From Gymnogyps californianus (Eukaryota; Chordata; Aves; Accipitriformes; Cathartidae): a stretch of DNA of 64,000 nucleotides. Shown here one piece after another: positions 47,601 to 60,455 of this stretch. The number at the start of each line of letters is the position of its first letter. Position 1 is the first letter of the stretch. A model generated the notes under the pieces. It was given only the letters and a program-made list of their open reading frames with translations, ran no database searches and was not told the DNA's origin. The translations under genes were made by a program, and so were the position numbers. The stretch is from NCBI RefSeq assembly GCF_018139145.2, contig NC_059500.1:53748663-53812662 (forward strand). The letters run 5' to 3'.

Positions 47601-50600
47601 TGGTATTATCCCAGCAGATACAGACTTCCGTATCTACAGGGACTTTGGCAATGTTCCAGGTATGTTATCAGAAGACATGTCAATGCACTTTATGCAACCA
47701 TTTATCTTGAGTTTATAACAAGGAGACTGTTCTGCGGTTCACTGTGTGAAGGTCCTGAAGTTTGGTTTGTCTTTCAGTTTGGGAGCAAATTTTCCTGCTT
47801 TTTTCTAAGGCAAGAGCCTTTAGATTTGCATTGTCATGTAGGTTATTAAGGATGCTTTTTGGAGACTGCTGTTTTCCAGAAAGAAACTACATGGTAGAAA
47901 AGTTTCCTGAAAATCAGGAAAACACTCCAGGAATTAACAGTACAATATTAAATATTCTGTTTCAAAACATTTTGGTAATGATGCTAATAACCTGCTTGCA
48001 GGAATTAAATGTCTGTACCTAATGGATAAACCAAAATCGTCTTTTTTAAAGATAGTGACTTAGTAATTAATGCATTTTCGTTATGGTTTTTTTTGTCATC
48101 GTCAAGCACAGGACAGCAGTTTTTGGTTTTGCTAATCTGTTTACAGTTTGCTATCCATTCTGCAGAGAATGACCAGTGGGAAAAAATGTGGACACACAAT
48201 GCAAACACAGTTCAAAGGAATGTAAACTTCCATAAAGTCCTTGCTGTCTGGCACAGGTTGTCATTGGAGTCGCTTTCAAGAAAAGTGATATTTCTGAATT
48301 GATTCTTGGAACAAAAGATGTTGTCATATTCTGAACTGTTCCAAAGTAGACTTCTAGCCTGAAAATAAAGTAGCTGATTTTGTACAATGTGCTCTTTATT
48401 TGTTCAGAATCGTACCTGGATCACAAATGGTAAATGAATTCTTACTGACCTCTGTTTTTTCTAAACAAATAGAAATGAAATAATTGAGTTAAAGAACTGG
48501 TTTGTTCTTCTTTGTCCACTGGTAGAATTGAGGTCTGATTTGCTAAACCTCTGCAAAATTGTGAGGATTCAGATTGCAGACAGCAGCTTTTTGCATATGC
48601 AGCTGAAGGGGTATGTGTTTGGGGTACACTGAATGTATAATTTATCTTGCGGAAAACTTTTTTTTGGGTAAATATTTTTTGTTTATTTTTACAAATTAGT
48701 TGGACTTTTAAGAGGTTTCAGACTGGCTATTTGAAAAGCTGTTTAAAAATTAGAAGTAAAAAGAGCACACCTGGTATTTTGAGAAGGTGTTTCTGTAGTT
48801 CCATAGTGCTGCTTTTTATTACTTTTCAGCGTGGATCTCTATTGATGTTTTACTAGTAAATGTTTGGAAAGCACCTTGTACATCTTTTCTGAAGCTGAGA
48901 CGATTAAGAATTTTCATGTGTTTCTCCAGTAGAGATCAATTTGTGTACAGATGTCATGCAAATCAATACGTTAGAAAGGACAGATGTTTTAAAATGTTTT
49001 AAAGGTGTCCTTTTTTAAATACATATGGAATCTCAGTTAATCTTCCTTGTACAAAGCAGACTGTTTTGTTCATCTTTAACGATAGTGGGTGGGCTACAAA
49101 GTAGAGCAACGTTTTGTGTGAAATACATCTGAGGCTTTGACATGTTTGTTTTGAGGTTTTAGGTTTACATAATTTCAGACATGCTTTTTCTCTCTCTGTA
49201 GGAATAGATTTGGCTTTTATTGAAAATGGCTACATTTATCATACAGAATATGACACATCAGACAGAATTTCAACAGATTCCATTCAGAGAGCAGGTTGGT
49301 ATTTCAAGAATTTGGTAATTTACTAACGAGTAGTGTTGTAGCTGCTTTTTCATTTTGCTGTAAGACTGCCATTGCAAGAAATTCATAATTTTAATTACAC
49401 ATTTAGAACATGCTAGACGTGTTCTAAAGAACAAAGAATTAACTGAATGCATGTCTTTAAAATACAAAGGAAATATGTTTGGTCAACTTGGGAGGATAAA
49501 CTTTATCAGCATCCAGTGATGTTGATTTGAAAGTAACTGTGAAATCTAAGTAAGGTTATAATCCAGCCATTGATACCTGATTGTTCAGCATTCTGCGTTC
49601 CTTTTCTCTCAGTAAGTCCCCTTATTGATTAATGTTCATCATGAGAAGCTTATGGTTAAGTTGGTGGCATAGAGACTGATCTGCCAATAGGTTTTTCTTT
49701 TAGAATGGATCTCAGTCAAACTTATGTGGTAGCACACAGACTGTGGATAAACAGGATTTATTTTCTACTAACAGGTTGCGCTCATAGCAGGCTATTTGAC
49801 AGACTGCAGTAAAGAAAATTACAGTAAGACCTTCGGTTTCCCAGCAAAAACTAACATAATCCTAAATGCCTCCAGGATTTTGACCATTTCCCTTTTTAAT
49901 CTTACACAGAAGCCAACTTAAATGACCAGCATGAATAAGAGTTTTAAACACTTTCTTGCACCAAAGCAGTTGCAAGACAGAAAGTAACACTTATGAATTC
50001 CTGTTGGAAAGATGATTTTAACTGGTCATGGTGGTTACGTAGAACATCTCTTGCTAAACGTATCGCAGCCAAAAAAAAAAAAAAAAGGACAAACTTTTCA
50101 GCCAGTAGGCACTTTCACAGGTCAAGTAAAAGCAAAATGAAAGTTGAGAACAAATGAGTTGTTCTCATTTGATTACATGTGTTTTGGCTGTACTGTGGGA
50201 AAGGAAAAGGTGTTTGGTACCTGAAGGCTACAAAGGAAAATAACCTCCTTGTCTCCAGCCTTAGAGTTATCTAGGGAAAGAAAGGCAGGTAATTCGTAGT
50301 CGTTGAAACATGGAGGGATTACTAGTGGCAAGGCGAAGAGGAGGAAGATTAGGAAATTACAAATTCTTCTATGGGTTGGCCTTGAGGTCCGATGCTTTAA
50401 TATCAAACTTGAAGAAGGGCTTATGGGCTGAAAGCTTGACTACTCCCTTCATTGCAACAGAGTTTAAATACATGAAGCTTCCCAAGTATACTTATTTTAG
50501 TGACAGCTGTATAGATTAACTCATGAAAATACTACGCTGTGCGTACCATCGAATACCTATTTTAGAATAATCGGTTGTGTATTCACGTCTTTGTTGCGGC

Positions 50601-53600
50601 TGTTTCAATACAGTTTTATTTTTAAGAACGCTTATATTTAAAAGACTGCTGCGTACTAATTCATCAACGCTGATGTAGTTATGTTGTGTATCTGCTTTTT
50701 TAATAGGTGACAATATTCTAGCTGTCCTAAAATACCTAGCAACGTCGGATAAGTTGGCTAAATCTTTTGAGTATCGACATGGAAATGTTGTATTCTTTGA
50801 TGTACTTGGTTTATTTGTCCTGGCTTATCCTTCTCGTGTTGGCACCATCATGAACTATATTACAGCAGCAATTGCTTTTCTTTATTTAAGCAAGAAAGTA
50901 TTACAGCCCAAAACCAGAGGTAAGTCTAGTTCTTAAAAAAAAAAAAATCAATCACATTACTCTTTAACGAATAGCAATTAGTAGATGAAGAAGTGTTCAG
51001 GTGATTAAGGCATCTTTTAAGATAAACTTCAGAAATAAATTTTAGTTGTGGAGCATAGCATAGGAGTTGCTTTGTGTTTCAATCTCTCAACTGTGAATAA
51101 TTACGATGAAGAAAGACTATGATAGGCCTAGATGTCTAGCATTTATGAATCATGATTATGTCTCTTATCCTTTCATGAATATTAAAATTAAATCTTTTAA
51201 AGATCTGAAAATTGAAAAAAAAAAAATGTGCTTAGTATCTATATAAACTCTTTGTTCTGCTAGCACAGGTAGGGCTTCAGAATCATGTTTCTTTAATGCC
51301 TGTCCGTAGGCAGGAGCAAATAAGAAAACAACAAATGGGGAAGAGGATAGCAAAGCTTAATAAAGGGTGGAAAACAACTTAAATCTTCTAGTTAGACCTT
51401 TTCAGGTATGTGTTGGAACATACCTGTTTAAATAAAGAAATCAAAACAAAACAAACATCCCACCTCCCCACCCCCCAAATCCAGCAAACATTTTTGGAGT
51501 AAGAAAAAGTTCCGAGAAAGGCAACTTGAACTCTTTTCTTCTTTGGGTTGTTTTTTTTTTTTTTTTAAGACTTTATAGATGGTAGAGTGGCTCCACTGGT
51601 TCCCTAGAGAAATTTACCTATCGGGAACATGGTAATCTGCAAAATACACTAGTACTCTGGGAATAAATCTTGCAGTGGGGAAGACTGCAAAAAGACTTGC
51701 AAAGAAATAGGCTAAGTGATTTAGACCATACTGTTAAGAGATCTTCAGAGTGGACTCCTCATGGAGTTTTATTTTGGTCATTAAAGCAATTGTGCTATGG
51801 GGTAATTACAATCTTGATGATAGTCTGCAGTAGAATACATGACTGTTGAACGAAACTTCTTTTTTCTTCTTCATAGCTATTCATAACCTGAAGAAATTCT
51901 TTACTGCATTCGGCTTAACACTGATAAGTTGGGTCTGCACACTGGTGACAGTCCTTATAGTGGCAGTGTTCATCTCTGTCATTGGACGGTCTCTTTCTTG
52001 GTACACCCATTTCTATGTTTCTGTGTTTCTGTATGGCACTGCAGCTGCAGCTAAGCTCATTCTTGTGCATACGCTAGCCAAGAAGTTCTTCTACAAGGTA
52101 AGCTTGACTTCGTTGCTGATATTGAAGGGTAATGTCGTCTTTAATCTGTGGAAGACATAATTTTTGAGTTGATTAAAAAGATGCAAAGAGTTTTCTGTAT
52201 TGGACAGAAGTATTAAAATGTTGCTGTAAAAATTGCTTCATCTAAGCACAGGGATTGCTCTACTAAATCAGAGGGTTAAGAGCTTCATGATTTAAGGCTT
52301 TCTCCTTGCTAATGACCTTTAGGAGCTGCTTCAGGAAAAAAGGCAAAAGCCTAGTAGAATACAGTATAAGGTACTGTTTCTTTCCCTATCTGCACCTTCC
52401 CTTCCTGCCATCACTTCAGTGATAAGAGAGCAGAGCAACAGCTGGAGAATTTAGGTTTTTCGATACCTTTCAATGTTCTTGATAATTACAGAATCTACAT
52501 ATATACTTGAATCTTACCATATTCTTGCCTCTGAATGTACTTGTATGACAGGTTCCCTAAACTTAATAATTTATTTTGGTGCAGTACCTCCTTATGTATC
52601 TTTTAATATTTTTATTCTTTATTTAATCTAATTTATCATTTACATTTTGTTGTGAAACTTGGAATTCCAGTTCTCTCTGTTTTATTCTGTCCTTTTATTA
52701 AGTGTGGTGTTTTAGTGATGTCATTTGTATTCATAACCTTCTAAGCAAATAATACGATTTTTTTTTTCAGATGGTTCATATGGGAGCTTTTTTCTTATAT
52801 CTGTCAGAATTTCTAGTTCGGTCATGCCCTCTTCTAATATAGTAATCTGTGCTGTACAGAGCTTTCTAAATGAAGCTGTTGTAAAAATTTGAGTAGTTAC
52901 CCTTCCTTCTATGATTATTCTGGTTGTTAGTTGTTTTGACCACAGCTGGAGATGGAACAGAGCTCTTGATAGTCCATGTTCTTTTCTGCAATAGGTAAAG
53001 GTCATTTAGGCTCCTGCAAGGCTTTGTGAGGATTTGGTGTGTGTTACCTTTCCATTGCTGTCATTTGTCGTGATTACTGTCTATCTACCTTTTTTGCTTA
53101 GAATTCTTTTTTATGGACTAACCAACACGATATAACTTGCATAATAATGTCATAATTCTAGCTCATAAAAATCCCGTATGTTTAGATGATAGTTCAATGG
53201 TTTTGTATTAAAAACAAATAGGGCCTTGAGGTGGTGCCGTGAGGTATCTGACAGATGACACTCTTCCAGGGCAGATGTTGACTACTTGAGCCTGTTAGGT
53301 TTAGGTTTTAGGCGCAGTAATATTTAGTCATTCAGCTTGCTGTTACTTATCTTCTCGGCCATTTGTACAAGCTTTGGGCAAGGGAATTTAGGAGACTGAA
53401 GCTGTCAGCCAAATCCGGCTTCATCCAAGTATTTGAAGAAGTTTTAAGAACTTACTGAAACTTGATTGTCTGGGAAGTTTGGGTGGATCCATCATGTCTT
53501 TATCTGGAAGTGCATTTTTTAATTGTTTGAGAAAGGGGAGTGTTAACTGGTGTATGTATGTTAACAAATATATGTATGTGGTGGTGTCCTTTTGTGGAAA

Positions 53601-56600
53601 AGATGAGCCATTTATAAAATAGATGTGATTGTTACCATTTTCTAGTCTTTTGAAAGAGCTGACAGGAGAGTGTACTTTCACTAACTGTTCAGCCGTTCCA
53701 GGCTCTGGATCTACTTCTTGCCTGATGATTGTCTGATCAGAAGATCAACCAACTCGATATCATGAGTCTCTTAATTTTCTTGCATGCTGTAGCTTGCAGT
53801 ACACCATACAGTTTGTGCTGCCTCTGTAACTTAGAGTACTTAAAGAGTTGCATAACAGTTTTGGAAGCTAATCTCTTACTTGGCTATCACAAGCAATGCC
53901 TGGGTGTTTTCTGTTAGTGGCTCAAGAACTTTGAATTCTTAAGCTTATTGTTTTGAAATACGTTTGGCAACTCATATGTTTCTTCATCCTCTCCTTTTTT
54001 TTTAATTTTTTTTTTTCCTTCTTAGCCCAAGACTGAACTAGGTGCTTTCTGATAGCCATTGTTCACACAAGTAGTCCTTCTTGCTACTAGCAGGATTCAC
54101 AATTAAGAATCTTGCACTATAAACACTGCAGCATTGCCCATGTAACTTGAAAAAAAACCCACAAAACCAAACCACTTTTTTGATGATGAAGCTTCCGTCT
54201 TTTTTGGAAATGTATCTGGTATTGTCTGACCCATGACAGTCACAGCTGTGGACTAATAACAGTGCTTGTATAAGAAGTGTATTAACAGCTGCTGTTCAAA
54301 AACAGGTTTAGAATCTCACAAGTTACAGATAATTTTTTCACGCATAAGTACTACGTAACTGTTTTATATGCTTCACAAATACCAGTGCTTTTTATAAAAA
54401 GGCCCTATTTGCCTGTGTACCTCAAACGTTAGCCTTCCATCTTCTTGGTATTGTCATTTGTACGTTCCCTTCCTTCCTCTGCCCCAGCCCATGTAATCTC
54501 TTTTCCAAAGTATGTCAGAGCAGATTTAGAAAAAAAGTTAAAAAAAAGTGTACTGTCATGGATAACTCTAAAAGAGAATGGTGAGATGATGCTTGTCAAA
54601 ATTGTTTTGTCCAAGGAAAACAATTATATACAAGAAATAAGGATTTTTCTATGTGTTCTCATGAGATGTGGTACATGGAATGTACTCAGTAATGAGTGTA
54701 TTTGGGTTTTTTGTTACAGAATATGAATGAGCAGTACCTGGGAGATATTTTTTTTCATGCCTCATTGATGATTTGGTCTATAGCATTGGCTGTGATTACT
54801 CAGATGGGCCTTTGTTCAGCATTCATTTGTACATTATGGGTAGCATTTCCTTTACTCACTAAGCTGATGATCCATAAAGAATTCAGCGAAAAAGGTACGA
54901 GTTTTGAGGGGGGGAGGTTGTATTTTGAACCCTCTGCTCCTACTATTGTATATTGAGTGTTTTCCTCCAAAGTCTATTATTTAAGCAAAAGAAATCCCAG
55001 ACTTTGAATTTGAATAGTCAAAGTAACCGTGTGACATTTTTGTAACGAGGAAAAGTGTTCTTGAACTAAAGACAGTTTGAAAGTCTGGAGAAGCTCTTTA
55101 AAAAAAAATACACTGAAAAACATCTTGTCTCTCAGGCTAAAAAGAACAATACTATGTGGGGTTATTAATAAGTGATCAGAAACTTTGATGTTGTTAAAAG
55201 GTTGTTAAAAAATACTGTAAAGGTTGTTAAAAAATACTGTAATATTTCAACAGTGTTTGGGACAGAACACCTGTTTAAATTTTTTTTTGTAATACAAGAA
55301 TAGTTTTGTGGTGTTTTTGAAAGAGTTATATTGGCATTGGCTATGCAAAATGAGATCCCCTTTCCATATCCATGTCAGGGATAAGGACCAGTATTGTGTA
55401 TTGGGTCTTGCAGCAGTATATGGATATATTACTAAAGCTGTGTGTTTATGTCCTTTTAAGCTTTTACGGTTTTTTGTCTTGTTTTTTTTCTGTCCCCTGT
55501 AGGTGCCACAATGAAATTTGTCATGATGTACATGCTGGGAATGTTTGTTCCTTATCTGTATATAATGTATCTTAGTTGGACTGTATTTGAAATGTTTACG
55601 CCTATCATGGGACGAAGTGGTTCAGAAATTCTACCAGATGTGGTAATGGCAGGATTTATTGTGGTCATCACTATGATTCTGTCATCCTATTTTGTAAGTA
55701 GAATTTGTAAATGTTGTTTAAAGCTTCTAAACTTTCTCTAGAGTTCAGAATGAATTTTTTCTGAATTAGTACTTGAAGTTAATGATAATTTGACAATATC
55801 TTAAATGTTACAGGAAACTTCTAGGAAACATGTCAAAGACTCCATGTTTTGTGTTAGTCAAAAGTGATTGAAGCAGGGGTTACAAAAATATATCTGCTCT
55901 ATGATGTTGTAGTAAAGATTGGAGTAAAATACGCAATTTAGTGCTGGAGTCTGAACAGGCATTCATTTTAGGTGAAGTATAGTACGTGGCTGAACAATAC
56001 ATATACTCCACTCAGAAAAAAAAATTCTCAGGGTTTTTTTTTGTGGTGCTCTTGCTACAAAGGTTCTAAGTTTTTGTTGGCAGATGTTTTAAAAAATAGG
56101 AAATTTTTGAAAGCTCCGGGAAGTACTCACTTTATTCCTTTTGGTTTTAAATACTGAGATTACAAAGAAGTGTCTTGTGCCAGGTAGTACTTGCAATGAT
56201 ATCTTTTTAATGTACTTTCAGTTCCATAATTGGATTTTAGAGTTATATGAATAGTGTCTTATTTCTTAAGTCTTGCAGTTTTATAACTGGGCTGTCTTTT
56301 TATTCTCTAGATTAACTTCATTTACCTTGTCAAAAGTACAAAAACGACGTTAATAACTTTAACTACTGTGTTTGTAGTCACTCTGATTCTCGTTTGTAGT
56401 GGAATCTTCTTTCCTTACAGTTCTGATGCAGCTAATCCAAAACCTAAGCGAGTCTTTCTCCAGGTAAGAAAACCTTGCATATCATATTGCCTCTTGGTTG
56501 CAAGAGTGTTTGGTTTTTTCAAAGCTTAACACCCACTCTGCCCCCCTCACCCCCAAAAGAGTAACCTTCCCTTTCTTGCTTGATTTATGAGTTCTAATGA

Positions 56601-59600
56601 TTATTCCTGAATTTGAAAGAATTGTTAGTGTTTCCCTTGTTCAATCTCTGCATTCAGTTCATCTGTGTCAGATGAGCAGGGTTTTTTTAGGGAGTTTTAA
56701 GTGAGAGAGTTGAGTAAGCAATGATAATTTAAGAAGTGAACATGATGGGAGATGAGCAAATGCTTACAGGCACAGTCATCTTCTGAATGTAGGTGGTTTT
56801 ATGGTATGTTTCTTTTATCTGAGTAATTCTCTGTATATATTCATAAATACTCAGATATTTGTTCAGTGCATACTGAAAATGTAGCAGACCTTAAGGATTG
56901 ACATGGAGGATATTTCAGAATCACTTCTGACTCTCGTGAACTGTACAGGCTCCATCATCTTTCTGTGTATCTTTTTTTTTTTTTTCTTTCCCTCCTTCTT
57001 CTAGCACACAAGCAGAAGATTTCATGATCTAGATGGAAATGTGGTTAAAAGTGACTCTGGTATATGGATTAATGGATTTGATTATAATGGAATATCTCAC
57101 ATAACTCCGCATGTACCTGAAATCAATGACACCATTAGAACTCCATGTGAGGAGCAGGCTCCTTTCTGTGGCCTTCCTTGGATTCTGCCAGTGCATTTCA
57201 TGTTCCGGTTGGTGTGAACACAGCTTCGCTTGAGCACTTTCTGCCAAAGCACGTTGGTCATTTATGCAATCTCGCTTATGTAAGGGAAGAAAAAGTAAGG
57301 CTAATCTTGGTCTAAAAGTAAATAATCCTTCCACTTCAGAAGACACTTAAACTTCTGTCTAGGTGCAGTGTCTTCTGCCAGAATCTCTGCAACAGATTGC
57401 TGGGTCTGCTGCAGGAGCTGTAGAAGTTGATGTGTGGAAAATCGGTGTCAGCACCAGTGGAGAAAAAGGTGAAGGGGGGGCCTTCTAAAGGGCAATTCAG
57501 AGTAGGAGTATGTATGTCTCTTCCCTTCTTCTTCCCCTCACCCCAACTGACAGCAGAGGAGGTCTAGAGTAGCTGGTCTCCACAGAAATCCACTAGCTGC
57601 TGCGACTATTTCTCATACCCCAAGAATCTTGTGAGCCAAAGTGTAGCAGTTTGAAGATGCAAATATTCCTACTTATTTTATTGTTTTGTAAATTAAGGCA
57701 GATGAAGGTAATTAATGAACACATTGGTGACTATTTTTCTATTAATATGACCTTTAAATGTTTGTCTGGCCACAAGCTACTAGTTTTACCTGCCTTCTGC
57801 TAGAATCAGTAGCTTTTGAATATCTCATTTAGTAACAGCACAGTCAGCTATACTATACAAAAACTTCTTTTTGGCTTCTCACATTTAGTACCTCTGAGTG
57901 TTGCATTGAGAATAAGTTAAAACATTTTTTTTTTTTAACAGGAAAAACTGGTATCTTCCTGCTCCAGAAATTTTTCCAAGAAGCCCCATTCACTTTAAAG
58001 TTCTGTCCAAGGAGCTGATGCCCTGGAACTCTGTGAGGTTAAGCTTTGAAGTATCTGGTGAGTGACTGAAGCTTCTGGTTTGTGGTTTGTGGTTATTTTT
58101 ATGCCCGTAATAAATCAGGTTTTGACTCCAGTACTGCAGGTTCTAGTGCCATTCCCAAGATAGTCAGCTTTGTGAGATTAGCATGAATTAATTCAGTTTC
58201 ATAACACACTAGAAGCTGTGGGTGTTGCGTTGCAGTTGTTATTTGGGGGACTGATAACCTTGTCTATTTTGAGTAAGCCAAGTAAGCCTTGATCTTTTTA
58301 TAGCAAGTCCTTTCTTAAAGTCCATTTTGTAGCTCTGTCCCTCTCCTGCATCATCATCTCATTTATCTCACCTCTTAGAAATAATTGAAGCTTCTTCGGT
58401 AGAGAAGACAGTTGTATCATGTTTTGGAAGACATGAATAGTAATACATATATATATGTATATATGTAATATATGTATGTATATAGATAATATGCTACTAT
58501 CTAGGAAAACAGATGGTAATTCTATCTCTACCTGTTGATACATCTAGATACCTGTCCCTCTCTCTGCAGGTCCAAGTCACATGTCTCTCTATGTTCGGCC
58601 ACATGAAGGGTCGGCTCTGTCCACCTGGTCTCTCGGGGATGGTGTGCCGGTTGCTAGCTTAGGAGGAGACTACTTTGTGTTTTACTCCCACGGGCTGCAG
58701 GCTACACCGTGGCACTTCTGGGTAGAACTGACAGTGAGTATGCCATTGCCGGAAACCTGGCAATCGCTTGGTCTGCCCTGTTGTCACCATTTCTGCATTC
58801 TTCATAATAACTTTCTTAAGCTTTGCTTTATTTGATAGATCCTAATTCTAGCTTCCCTCTTTTAATTTGTCCCTCAACTTTATGTATCAGCTCACATATA
58901 TTTTTGATGCTTAGTCCACTAACTTGCCAGACAGCCAAAAGGAGAATATTTTCCTTGTCTCCATGGTCTTAGGTCGTAAGTTTGGATTTCTCTGATCTTA
59001 ACCTCATAGTTCTTGAATTTTATCTTTATTACTGTTATTTCAGAGTTCTTTTTCCTATTGTGAGTATTTTCCTTTTCATGTATTTTGTTTGCTCGGCTTT
59101 GGGAAATCACAGGGAGTCCTTGGTGGGAAACTTACCTGTCTTGAAGCTGAAGACAGTTCTAAAAGCTTTGTTTTCTAAATTTTCTTTCACATTATTTTCA
59201 GTTAGAAGCAAGGCTTCCAGCATTGCTGTTCCAGTGGGATTTATGATCCTTCCCCTGCCCTCCCCCCCTCCATTAACTTCCCACTGAAGAACTTTTTGCA
59301 TATATATATGTTTTTATTATAGGTTTAACAGTGTGTTATTCTTTGAGTAAATATTACAAGAACCTCTGAAAGTTCAGAAAGTCCCTTGTTCCTTCCTGGA
59401 TCAGGCAGTCTAAACACTTAACCAAATAATCCTCTGAGTGTACTTGATAAAGGCAGGCAGGAATCTGCAGTGTGACAAGCTTTGCAAGATTGATAGTGGC
59501 AAAGCTAGGCAGAACAGGCTTTTCATCCTAAGGACTCACAATAGAAGGATCAATATAAATACTGTGTTGGAGTCCATGTCTTGATTTGTCAGCAAAACCA

Positions 59601-60046
59601 ACAGATACAAAGGTTGAAGTTAGAGCATGTGCAAGCTACGTAACATGTCAGAGGCACTGCGATCCAAATACCAAGTTGCAAGTTCAGTTCAAATTGAACT
59701 CATCATGTAATCAGACTGATACGTTTGAAGATAGGAAACACTTTAACATACAGGACAAAGAGCTGCGTGATGAAGTTTGTTGCATAGATATTAAGTCTGT
59801 AGAAAAGTACATCTGGATTGATCTTATGTTTAAAAGCCATAAACAATCATAAAGACTGTGTTGCCCTTTTCTCACTTTCAGGCCCCAGAAGAGCATTCTG
59901 ATGGAATAGTCTCCTTCGCCATAGCAGCACATTACTTTTTTGGGCAAGATCAAAAGTCACCTCAGCTCTATGCCTTACTGGAGAGGTTTCCAGACTGGAC
60001 GTTTTGTTCTGCTTGGTCCTGCACTTACGACCTTTTTGTCTTTTAA
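41051..60046 (+). CDS. ERMP1: Endoplasmic reticulum metallopeptidase 1 (whole gene span, 15 coding exons)
   Basis: ER membrane metallopeptidase of family M28 (also called FXNA), needed in rodents for ovarian follicle organisation. Joined exons give 2,667 bp and 888 residues (human 904), all in phase. N-terminus: basic, cytosolic, then one span at about 58-76. Peptidase domain about 98-360 with His189 (NCHFDS), Asp201 (GASDDA), Glu235-Glu236 (GAEEN), Glu262 (NLEAAG) and His338 (YHTEYD), the full set for two metals and the catalytic base. Several membrane spans follow between about 380 and 660, then a lumenal C-terminal domain ending YDLFVF as in human. Exons: 41051-41340, 42333-42634, 46061-46188, 46545-46650, 47513-47659, 49202-49294, 50707-50919, 51877-52097, 54720-54894, 55503-55693, 56311-56463, 57005-57207, 57942-58057, 58570-58733, 59882-60046. 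The gene appears intact and active. Confidence 0.97.
42333..42634 (+). CDS. ERMP1: ERMP1 exon 2 (start of peptidase domain)
   Basis: Acceptor CTCTTACAG, donor GTAGGT, phases 2 to 1. Encodes residues 97-198, with [27 protein letters not shown] [16 protein letters not shown], and the metal ligand His189 in NCHFDS. Confidence 0.97.
46061..46188 (+). CDS. ERMP1: ERMP1 exon 3 (metal site, catalytic Glu)
   Basis: Acceptor TTATTTTAAG, donor GTGAGA. Encodes residues 198-240 with Asp201 of GASDDA and the Glu235-Glu236 pair of NGAEEN, catalytic base and metal ligand in M28 peptidases. It follows a 3.4-kb intron. Confidence 0.97.
46545..46650 (+). CDS. ERMP1: ERMP1 exon 4
   Basis: Acceptor CCATCAAG, donor GTATGA, phases 0 to 1. 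Encodes residues 241-275, including metal ligand Glu262 in [11 protein letters not shown]. Confidence 0.97.
47513..47659 (+). CDS. ERMP1: ERMP1 exon 5
   Basis: Acceptor TTTTATTAG, donor GTATGT, phase 1 at both ends. Encodes residues 276-324, GPENPWLV to YRDFGNVP, highly similar to human. Confidence 0.97.
49202..49294 (+). CDS. ERMP1: ERMP1 exon 6 (last metal ligand)
   Basis: Acceptor TCTCTGTAG, donor GTTGGT (a weak, non-consensus donor), phase 1 at both ends. Encodes residues 325-355 with His338 in YIYHTEYDT. Confidence 0.96.
50707..50919 (+). CDS. ERMP1: ERMP1 exon 7 (first spans after the peptidase domain)
   Basis: Acceptor TTTTTAATAG, donor GTAAGT, phase 1 at both ends. Encodes residues 356-426, [15 protein letters not shown], then two hydrophobic spans at about 383-399 and 403-417. 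Confidence 0.97.
51877..52097 (+). CDS. ERMP1: ERMP1 exon 8 (membrane region)
   Basis: Acceptor CTTCATAG, donor GTAAGC, phases 1 to 0. Encodes residues 427-500: spans at about 436-462 and 470-492 with the conserved SLSWY between them. Confidence 0.97.
54720..54894 (+). CDS. ERMP1: ERMP1 exon 9 (membrane region)
   Basis: Acceptor TTTGTTACAG, donor GTACGA, phases 0 to 1. Encodes residues 501-559 starting [12 protein letters not shown] and including [19 protein letters not shown]. It follows a 2.6-kb intron. Confidence 0.96.
55199..55242. repeat. 22-bp tandem duplication in ERMP1 intron
   Basis: Two identical head-to-tail copies of a 22-bp unit starting AGGTTGTTAAAAAATACTGT. Confidence 0.85.
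55503..55693 (+). CDS. ERMP1: ERMP1 exon 10 (membrane region)
   Basis: Acceptor CCCCTGTAG, donor GTAAGT, phases 1 to 0. Encodes residues 559-622, with [24 protein letters not shown] and the next span ending SSYF. Confidence 0.97.
56311..56463 (+). CDS. ERMP1: ERMP1 exon 11 (last span)
   Basis: Acceptor ATTCTCTAG, donor GTAAGA, exactly 51 codons. Encodes residues 623-673, [11 protein letters not shown], a hydrophobic span, then [10 protein letters not shown] as in human. Confidence 0.97.
57005..57207 (+). CDS. ERMP1: ERMP1 exon 12 (lumenal domain), weak donor
   Basis: Acceptor TTCTTCTAG, phases 0 to 2. Encodes residues 674-740 with [19 protein letters not shown]. The donor GTTGGT is non-consensus at +3 to +5, but it is the only one that restores the conserved [10 protein letters not shown] across the junction. 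Confidence 0.94.
57942..58057 (+). CDS. ERMP1: ERMP1 exon 13 (lumenal domain)
   Basis: Acceptor TTTTTTAACAG, donor GTGAGT, phases 2 to 1. Encodes residues 741-780, (R)[15 protein letters not shown] to LSFEVSG. Confidence 0.96.
58444..58492. repeat. imperfect TA/TG microsatellite in ERMP1 intron
   Basis: Alternating TATATG, TATATA and TATGTA units over about 50 bp between exons 13 and 14. Confidence 0.75.
58570..58733 (+). CDS. ERMP1: ERMP1 exon 14 (lumenal domain)
   Basis: Acceptor CTCTCTGCAG, donor GTGAGT, phases 1 to 0. Encodes residues 780-834, with [15 protein letters not shown] and [14 protein letters not shown] as in human. Confidence 0.97.
59882..60046 (+). CDS. ERMP1: ERMP1 exon 15 (C-terminus)
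   Basis: Acceptor CACTTTCAG, TAA stop at 60,044-60,046. Encodes residues 835-888, [18 protein letters not shown] to CTYDLFVF. Confidence 0.97.
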   Translation, partial: APEEHSDGIVSFAIAAHYFFGQDQKSPQLYALLERFPDWTFCSAWSCTYDLFVF

Positions 60047-60449
60047 TGTTGACAGTAATGCAGCGCTAATAGGGTAATCTCTCTGACGAAGAATGCTGTT
60101 CTAGCAAACACTTTCTAACAAGATGCCAGAGACTTTCACAAAAGTTTAAAGTACTTTGGTGACAAATGGTGTTTCTTTGGCAGTTTGACTATTTAAAGAC
60201 TGCTGCTCTCTTGGGGATATAGTGATACTTTGTGTCAATGTGAATACAGTTCACCTTGGTTCTTCCACTGAAATGGCAGTTTGACTAGTGGCTTTCTTAA
60301 AATGAAAATTACATATGAGGAGGTAATGTTAGGATAATATGATGGCAATTGTAATGAAACGGCTTCATGAAATTATTTTGATGTTATGTAAAATATAACC
60401 ATACTTCACACACATGTGGGGACTACCGCCTACTCATCCTATCCGTCCT

Positions 60450-60455
60450 ATTAAA
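60450..60455 (+). terminator. candidate ERMP1 poly(A) signal, proximal
   Basis: ATTAAA, the commonest variant of the poly(A) hexamer, with a GT-containing stretch downstream. Confidence 0.3.
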
